A stretch of 64,000 nucleotides of DNA from Fragum whitleyi. Lineage: Eukaryota; Mollusca; Bivalvia; Cardiida; Cardiidae. The position numbers and the translations under genes are program-made. The stretch covers positions 91,822,901 to 91,886,900 of the forward strand of contig OX411544.1 of the NCBI GenBank assembly GCA_948146395.1, read 5' to 3'. Under the pieces are notes generated by a model. It did not search any database. It saw nothing but the letters and a program-made list of their open reading frames with translations, and was not told where the DNA came from. Below are positions 22,907 to 34,300 of the stretch, one piece after another; position 1 is the stretch's first letter; each line of letters begins with the position of its first letter.

Positions 22907-25440
22907 ATGTCAGTAACGTTAAATCTTTAACTCTCAAATGCTTTAAAAATACATTATTCCCAAATAAAAAAAAAACTTGACATAAATATAGGTACAATAC
23001 TCCGGTATAAGAAAAAGATAAATTGAACATGATTTTTAAGTCCGTCTAAAATTGAATGAAAATATGTAAATGAACGTCAGGCACGTAAGATATCAGGCAC
23101 GTTAGTTAGTATGATAAAATATAGATTCCTGATTGATTTCGTTGCCAGTTAAAATATTAAATGTGTATTCTAACACCCGAATCTTGATTTTGCACAAAAA
23201 GTACTGAAAAAGATCATTTCTTTAGGTCAACTTTACGATAAGAACGTCGGGCAGGTTAATTAAAAAAAAAACAACAAAAAAACGTGTGATTTGTCTGTTT
23301 TTGAGAAGGATGTTACCTAATGTGTTAAAACGAAAAAGTATACTGTATTCCACGTATTATACGAGGGATGTTAAGTAAATTCCCGGATTATCATCATAGT
23401 ATTTTTGTTTTAAGCTTTATTTAAAATTTATACTTTGGTGTATGTTTACTACAATCAGATATAAAGATTAAATTAGTAGCATAATTGCAAAATCTACTGT
23501 CACTGGCAACGCAGGGTTACATTAGGTGTGACTCTTTTGTATGAGAGTGAGTCGATAATTCGCAAAACATGCCTTGAATGATTTCACCAGTTTACGCGAA
23601 ACCTATTTGTCTAGTACTTGGATTCATATGTCTTAAATAGGGCCTGAATTAAATTAGTAGAATTCTACGGTCGGTTTCCTGAACATGTTCAAAATTTTGA
23701 ACATCTAGAACATTGTGTAGAGAAGCCACTGTTTTCATTTTTTGCAATATTGCGTTTTTAATCTCTAAACCATATTGAACCTTTCTATTGGCTAAATTCA
23801 TTAAGCGACGTTTTGCAGTAAGTGTTAACTAGCATTAAGATTGTCTTTAAACTCGATTGCATTTAACATACATAGTATTATTCAGGAGCACTGCTCTAGA
23901 GCGACATTTACGGGTTAATAAATCTGACATGTTTAGCTTCTGTTTTTCAAAAGAAAAAAAACGCAAATGTATTCATCAGCTTATTTGAATTTTCTATAAA
24001 CAATTCAAATTCAAGAATGTATGTTAATTGCTCTTTAAGAACACGCAGTATCAAGATAGACATAAACATCATGGTGTAGTCCCACCCGACATCGCCGTAC
24101 GATACCATAGTTACTATAAATTTGAAAGTACTACAAGAAATTTAAAATGAATTTTCTCATTACATACATTATGAACCAAAGGATTCCTATATAAAACATG
24201 CTTTCCTATTAAATTCATTTGGAAATAAACTGAAATTAGTCAGGAACGTGGAATGTCAGGAATGTTAAGTATAACATAGAAATAAAGGATTTTGATATTA
24301 ATATAAAGGTTGAAAGTATTTTCAACATATCTGTGAAGCTTATGGTAGCAGAATACAAACTTAATGAGAAATGCTTCTGGTTTATGTTGTGAGTTATTGC
24401 TTGACTTCAATTTCATATGTATAACGTTTCAAAAATCTCAATCAATACCTAAGAACTCGTGTAAGGCGATTGCGTTTCTTTTCATTTTTATGGAAGACTT
24501 TTCTACATAAAGAATATGCAGCAGAGATGCATTTGGTAATATATATTAACTGTTTCTCATGCCTTCTTCAAAGCCTAATTGAGTGGTCAGGCACGTTAAA
24601 CACAAACCACTGAAATCAAGATTTAGAAATGGGAAGTATATCTAAATTTAATGTGCAGATTTTTGTAATAATTATTCCAACATATCGAGACTAAAAGGTA
24701 GTCATATATTGTAACTGTTGTAAACTATAAGGTAAAGCGGATTTTTTTCATATTTCGCCAAAATAACCTAGGTTTCACAGTAAAGACTATACTTGTTATC
24801 AATTCTCTACTACATGTTTTAAAGCAATGTCCCTGGGGTCAAAAACAGCCCGTCCCACAAGTCCAAAGTCTAGAAAAATGCTCGGTTAGAGCAACTGTTA
24901 GAATAGTGTTCCACCATACTAATTATGCCTAGCACATTTATTTTGGAATTAAACCATCCCAAATATTTCTCTAGCAAATTTGAAAAAGAAGCGCTTAGGG
25001 CCTGATCTCAGGTGAGCGTCCCAGTTTCAATAACCCTCTTGTTTTATTTTTATGTTTCTAATGGTCCCCTATGCTTTCTTATGGGCATGTATATAGTGAA
25101 CATACATCGTATAAAAATAAAAAGTAGCTGACTTCTAGAAAGTTTTTAACATTTTTTTGGAATCAGAACTGTCTCTTTCATTGACAGAGTGTTCAATTTA
25201 TTTCGTCTGTGTAAATAATATGTCAGTTCCTTGCAATTGACAGTATTCTTTTTTAAAAAATCTTAAGTTTAAATAATATAGTCCAGTAAATTCTTTTTAA
25301 GACATAAATTTTGAAAAGTGGTAACTAGCAGTCCTTTCAGTACTTTGATTATACCAGTGATTTAAATGATTACTTTAGTGAAAACACATACTGAAAAACG
25401 GAAACATTTCTGTAACAGTTAACACATGTGAACATTCATC
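22907..25440. other. AT-rich region, no gene; scattered TCAGGCACGTTA motif
   Basis: There are no splice-supported exons or known repeats. The motif TCAGGCACGTTA or a close variant occurs at about 23,077, 23,092, 23,245, 24,239, 24,255 and 24,587. Confidence 0.4.
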
Positions 25441-25450
25441 TCTGTGTGTG

Positions 25451-26230
<780 letters not shown>

Positions 26231-26231
26231 G

Positions 26232-26432
26232 TGTGACAGTTAACATCTAATCAACATTCAAGTGGTTGGTATTAAGTTACCGTGGTCGAAAAGCCAAGAT
26301 TTTGGGTTTCGATACCTCATTCCTATAAGTACTGTTAGATAGAGAGTAGGTTGAGCTTGTTAGAGAATAAGACTAATTATATGTAGTATGTAGAATACGA
26401 GTCTTCTTCATTTATGTCCTTTGGACAGTACA
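26232..26432 (+). repeat. Probable 5' LTR of a Ty3/Gypsy-type retrotransposon
   Basis: The stretch runs from TGTGACAGTTAAC to GGACAGTACA, i.e. TG...CA. A few bases later comes TTGGCGACGAGGAT, a phrase I recall as common just inside the 5' LTR of metazoan Gypsy elements. No second LTR is in the window to prove the borders. Confidence 0.5.
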
Positions 26433-26636
26433 TATTTTGGCGACGAGGATAATTTCTTTCCAAAACATGGGGAGAAAAGGATAACGTTGGACAGTAGTAT
26501 CTGGACAATATGACTTATAGTCACTTTCAGTAAATTTGTGGTGAAATTGGATTTAAATCCGTAAAAGAGAAATTGACTATTGGTTTCTCAAAAGCCGGAT
26601 TTTTATAAATTGTTCTTGGATTAAATTCGATTAGCA

Positions 26637-27071
26637 ATGGCTAAAGCTTTACCGGTTGCCATTGTAGAACAATTTAGTTTAGATGGAGATAATACCAATT
26701 TATCCATCAGATGGGACAGGTGGTTGAAATCTTTTAACTACTATGTTGTGGGTTCTGGAATAACGGACAGAACACAAAAGAGAGCTTTGTTATTACATGT
26801 AGTTGGTCAGGAGGTACAGCAAATATTCGAAACTCTAGAGGACACGGGGGACAATGCTGAATTTGACCAAGCAGTTGCGATATTGTCAGAATATTTCCAA
26901 CCAAGAAAGAATGTTTCCTTTGAAAGACACAGGTTTAATTCTGAATTACAGAAGTCAAATGAGACAGTGCAAGATTTTTGTACGCGACTTAGAAAATTGG
27001 TCATGAACTGTGATTTTACTGATACTGAGGACAGAATTCGTGACCATATTGTAGAGAAATGCATTTCTACA
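26637..27071 (+). pseudogene. Retrotransposon gag, N-terminal part, truncated
   Basis: An ATG about 200 bp after the LTR opens about 145 codons. They have the usual features of a Gypsy-type Gag capsid region: WDRWLKSFNYYVVGSGI, KRALLLHVVGQEVQQIF, AILSEYFQPRKNVSFERHRF and ETVQDFCTRLRKLV, then DRIRDHIVEKCISTSL. Similarity stops abruptly there because a hairpin/GTCC element begins (CCCTCCACGAAGTGGAGGGG). The usual zinc knuckle, protease, reverse transcriptase and integrase are not found beyond the insertion, so the element is a 5' remnant. The last residues of the open frame (EVEGDILEMP) come from the inserted repeat. Confidence 0.8.
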
Positions 27072-28405
27072 TCCCTCCACGAAGTGGAGGGGGATATACT
27101 GGAAATGCCATGACTGTCCGTCCGTCTGTCCNNNNNNNNNNNNNNNNNNNNNNNNNNNNNNNNNNNNNNNNNNNNNNNNNNNNNNNNNNNNNNNNNNNNN
27201 NNNNNNNNNNNNNNNNNNNNNNNNNNNNNNNNNNNNNNNNNNNNNNNNNNNNNNNNNNNNNNNNNNNNNNNNNNNNNNNNNNNNNNNNNNNNNNNNNNNN
27301 NNNNNNNNNNNNNNNNNNNNNNNNNNNNNNNGTCCGGAGCATTACTCCTACACTTTTGCACTTACTGATGCTTTAATATAATGTTTATAAGGATATGAAG
27401 TTGTGCATGTGCAATTTTCATGTTCCTACTATAATTGGTAGCGGACTTACTTCCCCTTGAACTTGTAATTTTTACTGAAATTTATGTTGTCAGGAGCATT
27501 TCTCCTACAGTTTTACAAGTATTGATCTGAATTTTTTATATAGTGTTTGTGAGCTTATGAAATTGTGCATGTGCAATTTTCATATCCCTACTGGTATTTG
27601 TTGCTGAATTATCTCCCCTTGAAATGCTAATTTTTACTAAATTTTAACTGAATTATTGTTATCTGGAGCATTACTTCTACAGTTTTGCACATGCTGATCT
27701 TAAATATTTATGCAATGTTTATGAGTAAATAAAGTTGTGCATATGCAATTTTCATGTCCCGACTAGTATTTGTTTTGGAATTATCTCCCCTTGAACTTGT
27801 ATATTTCTACTATATTATTGTTATCTAGAGCGTTTCTCCTACAGTTTTGCACATACTGATCTATAATGTTTAAATACTATTTTTAAGCATATGAAGTTGT
27901 GTGAGTGTAATTTTCATGCCCTTACTCTCATTGGTTACAGAATTATCTTCCATTGAACTTGAAATTTATACTAAATTTTTGTTGTACCATCAATACTTCT
28001 ATAGTATTGCATATTCTGAATCCAATTTTACTTACAGTAATCCATCCAATAAATATCAAGCTATGTATATGCAATGTTCATGACTTTAGTAAGACTGGTT
28101 CCTGAATGATCTCCCCATTAATTTTGTGATTTTTTTTGCTAATTAATTACTAACAATCAGAAGCTAATGGGTTTAGGACACTGATAACTACACAACATGT
28201 TTCCAGACATAAATTGTCCATATTGTCTACATTGGGTAAAAAAATTATCTCCCTGGAATTCTTTAATTGTGGCGATATTTCTTATTCTGAGTACATTGTC
28301 TTTTGAGCAACTCTTTTATGATATAAACTGCTGTCTACAATGAAGACCTTTTTTGTGACAAGGTGCTGGTGGGGGGTATGATCACGTTTAGTGATAGCTC
28401 TTGTT
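27072..28405 (+). mobile_element. Hairpin/GTCC element interrupting gag, contains assembly gap
   Basis: The head hairpin is CCCTCCACGAAGTGGAGGGG, followed by GTCCGTCCGTCTGTCC and then Ns. After the gap, about six 150-165 bp monomers with CGGAGCATTACTCCTACA, GTTGTGCATGTGCAATTTTC and ATTATCTCCCCTTGAA follow. It ends GGTGGGGGGTATGATCACG plus TTTAGTGATAGCTCTTGTT, nearly the same end as the element at 3,779-5,234. Confidence 0.8.
27132..27331. other. Assembly gap, 200 N
   Basis: Exactly 200 undetermined bases inside the tandem-repeat element. The round number suggests a placeholder rather than a measured length. Confidence 0.99.
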
Positions 28406-28861
28406 GAGTTTTAGTACGGTATTGAGTAATTCGGTAAAGCGGATGTGTACTGGTGCAGCAGGCCTCTAGTTGATATTCAAAGATCACTGGCTAGTTTTGT
28501 CTGTTTCCGTTTCACATTTTGTAGCATCGTTTGTCTTTATTCATAATTCCACGCCCCACACTGATAACAAATGAAAATAACAACAAAACAAAAGTTTACA
28601 TAATGTTTTGCCAATACTTGAAATATAAACTATAGTCGACTTATCTGTTTATACAAATGTTAAAAAGTTGAATGAAAAGAAGACGTGGCTCCATGAGACT
28701 TTCCAGTAAATTATGGTTGGACCGGAGTATAAGCGCTTCAGAACTGAAGAAAGCTATTCAAAAATGGTTCAAGTAATTTGGTTCTATACATCTAAGTCTG
28801 ATTTTGAGTAAAACATTTCTATAACGAAGGCGTGGCATTGAAGAGGAATTAAAATATGGAC
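28406..28861. other. No gene recognised
   Basis: Unique-looking AT-rich DNA without supported features. Confidence 0.4.
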
Positions 28862-30282
28862 TTAAGGACGATTTCGGGAGTTCGTTCTTGCGCAACGTCT
28901 TTGCGCATCGAACTCTCCAAAAAGGAGTAAGCGCTCCAAACTTGCACTTATCTCGGACGTAGAAAAAACACTACAAAACCCCTCTTAATTTCTATATTTC
29001 GCGTAAAATGCTTTCATGAAGACGATAAACTAATCATATCACTAAAACATTATTATATAAATTATCGCAGCCATTTTATTTTATAGAATAAAGGATATGA
29101 CGTCGTTTTTGTAGGTATTTGTGACGTTAACGTTCCCGCGCATAATCAGACAACAAACAACGTTATCAGTCGTGAATCCGATAGCTTCATGTTACCGTCA
29201 CATTTCATTTTGACGGGGTTAATTTTTGAAAGGTTGACCTTGATAAACGATCCTGTCTTTGCCAAATGATTTTGACAGATTTTTAATTTCAAATATTTGG
29301 ATTAATTTTTAACAGACCTGTGTGTATTTGAAATTCTATTGGGGGCTTGGGGTGTGAGCGAGGTAGATGACCTTGATCTCATCATATGACTTTGATCAGG
29401 GAATTTGATGATGCCTATTGACAAGATCAATTATTATTCCATATGAGAGTATTCGTTTTTCAACAGGCTTGAAGATTTTTGAAAATACAAGATTTTTGCG
29501 TGATTTATGTGATTTTTATGTGATTTGTTGGCCTTGATATATGACCTTGACCTTTTCATATGATTTGACCTTGGGATTTGTTGACGCAAAACAAAGTGAT
29601 ATCCTAACTGTTGAGGAATTCAACTCCATAATCGATTTATTTAAGAAGGATTGAATATCATTGATTTTGTACATAAAATTGGCACGAGAAAAAGAATCAG
29701 GAGTGATTTTTATCCTTAAGCGTCAAAACTGGGTGACCTAGAATTTTGCATTTTTCTAAAAAATTAGCGCGGTGACCATACCTTTTTTATATCAATATCA
29801 CACAATCATATAATTATCTACAACATATAGAAAAAATAAAATTTTCTATCTCAGAGTTTTTTAGAAATTTGATCAAAAGTAATAAATTTTGATAATATTT
29901 TCGTTTATTTTCGATATACCAGTTTTTACGCATTGGGGAAAAACGTTTAAAAATCATTACTTTTCCTTTCAATCGATAATTGTGTATTATATTCAGTGCA
30001 AATAACTTCCTGTCTATGAAACCAAAACAAAATTGATATGAGTTGTTTGATTTGATTTTATTGTGTTGTGGTTTTATGTCATTACCAAGAAATGAAAATC
30101 GGCGAAAAAAACGGACAAAAATTTACTCGATACCTATGACATTCTATGATGTTTTACGAAAAATCTAATGCGGTGACCCCCTTTTTTCTTTCCATTTTTG
30201 CAATCGCCATACTTTAATCTACAAAATATGAAAATATAAGAAAAATCTATCTCAGGAAATAAAATCTAGCAATCGTCCTTAA
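28862..30282. mobile_element. TTAA-flanked element with GGACGATT ends
   Basis: TTAAGGACGATT at the left is mirrored by AATCGTCCTTAA at the right, 1.42 kb apart. TTAA duplications are made by piggyBac and Kolobok transposases. There is no coding capacity inside and the inverted ends are short, so this is a likely but not proven non-autonomous element. Confidence 0.5.
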
Positions 30283-30307
30283 ATGCATTGTTGTGTACCT
30301 GTAAATA

Positions 30308-31203
30308 ATTGAAGGCTGTCCCTGCGGACAATTTCCCCTGTGGACGATTGCCCCTGATGACAATTGCGTCTGCGGGCAATTTACTCTGATTGTTCAGTTG
30401 TTTTTACTTTAATTGGTGTTTTTGTTTTCAAATAGTAACTTATGTTTCATTTTTAGTGATACCATTTGAGATCTCAGACATTTAGAGTTATTAAGTTATA
30501 AGAAGATTAATTTTTTCACAGTTTCAGATTTTTATCAAAATAAATATTTATCAAGCCTTACAAACGTAAGCAGGTTTGGACGGGTTTCCAGCAGAATGTT
30601 TTTGAAAAATGACATTTGAAAGATAAGAAATGATTTAAAATGCAGAAAGCATGTACTGAATAGGTCAGAAAATATATTGACAAAAGGTGAAATTGTTACA
30701 AGCAATTTCACGTTTTGTCAATTTATTTTCAATTGTTGTCTGCAATAGATACTTCAAAGTCGTCTGCAGTTTGTTAAAGGATAAACAATCATTTTTTTCT
30801 GTTAATTGTGTTTTGTTTCAGAATGGACAAAATTAGCAACAGAATCAATGTAGACAATGACCTGCTAAAGTTTCAGTTCAATGTATATATATTTATATAT
30901 ATATAAGAGCTTACATTTTGCACATCTTTTACAAATACTTACAAAGAAAGTGCCATGAAATGCTATGAAAATAGGCAAACAACAAAAGTCAGTTTTTGAG
31001 TCTAAATGACATCAATTTTGAAGATATTAAAAATAATCAGAAAATCTATATTAAAAATGCCATAAAACAGACATTTTTCAAAGTATTAAAGAACACGCTA
31101 TTAAAAGTTCAGGGGAAAATGTCCAGGTGAACAAATTTTGCAGGAGAATTCGTCCGCAGGGCAGTTCCGCCGGGCAATTGTCCTCAGTGGCAATTGTCCG
31201 TAC
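30308..31203. mobile_element. Element with inverted arrays of a GGACAATTGCCCCTG-like motif
   Basis: The left end repeats a ~15 bp motif four to five times (CTGCGGACAATTTCCCCTG, GGACGATTGCCCCTG, GACAATTGCGTCTGCGGGC). The right end carries the inverse (GGGCAGTTCCGCCGGGCAAT, TGTCCTCAGTGGCAATTGTC). The middle is AT-rich and non-coding. The last repeat lies about 60 bp before the first exon of the SET gene. Confidence 0.65.
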
Positions 31204-31276
31204 CCCGATATATTATGATGTTAGTAATACATTATGTCGCGATGACCGCATTTCTTCCTTTTGTAGATGACAGGAG

Positions 31277-31321
31277 ATGGAGGCTTTCAGAAAAAGACCA
31301 ATATTTCGTCCAACTAGATTG
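31277..31321 (+). CDS. SET gene, exon 1 (start)
   Basis: A 3' splice site (TTTCTTCCTTTTGTAG) at 31,266 is followed by ten untranslated bases and ATG at 31,277. The exon encodes MEAFRKRPIFRPTRL and stops in phase 0 at TTG|GTAAGT. An earlier ATG at 31,267 meets a stop within the exon, so I chose the second ATG. A 5' untranslated exon upstream is implied but not located. Confidence 0.55.
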
Positions 31322-34300
31322 GTAAGTACAATGTTAATATTCTGCTAGTGAGATGTGTAGTCACTGCGTGTTGCATGTAGGCTCCAGTCTAAACAGCCAA
31401 GGTGGCACTTTTGGTCGTGGTTTCAAACCCCGGCCGTGTCTAACCAAAGATATTAAAATGGTAGTAATGCTTTCCCTCCTTGCTGTTCAGGCCCCGAGGT
31501 TATAATACTCCTGAGCAAACTCAGAAAGGAACTCTGTGCTCAAAACAAATTCTGGCTTCTGATTGATCAAGACTGTATGTTTTGAGCAGAGTTCGTATAC
31601 AGTATTGACCAATCAGAAGCACAGCGTTCATTTCTGAGCAAACTCAAGTGCTTTATAACCTCGGGGCCAGGACTATGGGGATAGCGTCACGACTTGTACG
31701 TTAGTGGCTGTGCGGATTCATTCTCACGTATATCAGTGCTCAAGAACGCAACCTATAAATAGAAGTGAAACCGAATCGTAACGAAACCGCAAAAATTATA
31801 ACAATAAAGCAACGCCAAAGCGTTCAATGGGTATTATACACAGAAAATAATTTTTAAAAAGCAAAAGAAAACGTGAAAAAACAAAGCATCGCTCGTACGA
31901 GCAATATTTTCTTCTGTAAATGCAGAACGAAACGCACCAAAATCGAAGGAATACTGAAGGGGAACCGTTTTTAGCTCGACTGGCCGAAGGCCACTGGGGC
32001 TATTGACATGGCGAAGTGTCCGTCGTGCGTGCGTCCGTCCGTGCGTGCGTCCGTTCGTGCGTGCGTGCGTCCGTCCGTCCATCCGTCCGTAAATGTTTTC
32101 TTTAAAAAATCTTCTCCTCAGAATCTACTGGTTCAATTTCAACCAAATTTCATAGAAATGATCCTTGGGTGACCCTCCATTAGATTCCTTCAAAGAATTT
32201 CGATAGCATTAAAAACATGGCTTTAATGGGCGGAGGTAATTTCCATATAAGGTAAAACCTTTGAAAATCTTCTCCTCAGGATCCACTGGTCAAATTTCAA
32301 CCAAATTTCACAGAAATGATCTTTGGGTGACCCTCTATTAGATTCCTTCAAAGAATTTTGATCGGATTAAAAACACGGCTTTTATGGGTGGAGCTAATTT
32401 CCATATAAGGTAAAACATTTGAAAATCTTCTTCTCAGAATCTACTGGTCCCATTTCAACCAAATTTCACAGAAATGATCCTTTGGTGATCAGATTCCTTC
32501 AAAGAATTTTGATCCTATTAAAAAATACGGTTGTTATGGGCGGAGCTAATTTCCATATAAGGTAAAACATTTCAAAATCTTCTCCTCAGAATCTACTGGT
32601 CCATTTTCAACCAAACTTCATAGAAATGATCCTTGGGTGACCCTCTATCAGATTCCTTCAAAGAATTCTGATTGGATAAAATTCATGGCTTTTATGGGCA
32701 TAGCTTATTTCCATATAAGGTAAAACCTTTGAAAATCTTCTTCTCAGAATCTTTTGGTCCAATTTCAACCAAATTTCACAGAAATGATCTTTGGGTGACC
32801 CTCTATCAGATTCCTTCAAAGAATTTTGATCAGTTTAAAAACTTGGCTTTTATGGGCGGAGGTAATTTCCATATAAGGTAAAACCTTTGAAAATCTTCTC
32901 CTCGGAATCCTCATATCAAATTTCATCCAAATTTCACAGAAATGATCCTTGTGTGACCTTTTATAAGATTCCTTCAAAGAATTTTGATCAGATGAAAAAC
33001 ATGGCTTTTATGGGCGGAGGTAATTTCCATACAAGGTAAAAAAATTGAAAATCTTCTCCTCATAATTTAGTCATCGCAATTTCATCCTAATTTCACAGAT
33101 ATGATCTTTAGTTGACCCTTTATCAGATTCTGTCAAAGAATTTTGATTTGATGAAAAACATGACTTTTATGGGCGGAGCTAATTTCCTCATATGATAAAA
33201 ACTTTAAATTCTATTTCAACCAAATTTCACAGGAACCAACCTTTAGGTGACCTTTGTCAGATTTTTAAAAAGATTTCGAATTGATGAAAAACAAGTTTTT
33301 CATGAGTGGGATTAATTTCTACATGGTGGTTATTTTGGGAAAAAATCATTATGCTAAGTCATTATTTGTGCATTTGAGTTGCTTCCCTTGTTGAAAAAAT
33401 GCTACTGTTCTTCCTTAATCGATCTTACAGGCCTGTGGAGCAATACAGCCGCTCAAGCGGCTCTAGTTGTTACTTTCTTCATTTTCAGTACAGTAAACAC
33501 GGGGCACATTTAAGAATCAGGAGGCGAGAGGTCTATTGGGGGCAAGGGGGCTATTGTAGAAGAGCAGGGGTTAAAAATCCGATTTCCCTCCGTCTAGGAC
33601 ATCCATTAGCCCTATGTGGGAGACTATTCATTCAGTAGGCCACATTCCAAAAAGAATTAAAAAGCAAACAAGGCTTAAACTTCACTCACTTCCAAATTCA
33701 ACCTCGGAGAGGTGCCGCTTCTCATTTGAGCACAATCTCCACCCGTCAAAACGTTTTTTTATGCTACAAGTCCTACTACTTAAAACTATTTTGTGACACG
33801 ATTTGTTCCTTACTCAATGTCACAAAAGAATTTTATCAATGTGTGCGTTGTCATCGCAATCTGGTGGTCGCGTGGTCGAAACATCTTTTCCGCAAAAAAT
33901 TACCATTAACCTCTAAATGTGTGAGTATGTGGTTAACGACATGCAAAGAAATATTTTGACAACTGCATGGTGTTAGCCTGTTAGCCGAACTAGACGCGCT
34001 GATCTACGTACCAACGAAAACAATGTTTTAATTAGTTACAGTGATCTGGAAATATTGAATAAGTTACGACTAAAATTTGCATTATATTTCCTTTCAATAA
34101 GGATGTTTCAGCTAAGACTCTTAAAAAAGTTATGTATATAGATATCACTTTGTGGAAAGTGGCATATAGGCACATGGAGCAAGGTGTCTTTTGTTCTATC
34201 TTTATTACTTTTGTAACTGTTGTACATACACATATAACTATAGTAAAATATCTATACCGCCTCACTTTGGATGTTGCATTCTAGTATTTCAATACTGTAT

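Noticed and set aside
26807..27376. ORFs containing long X runs
   Set aside because: They cross the 200 N gap and have no meaning.
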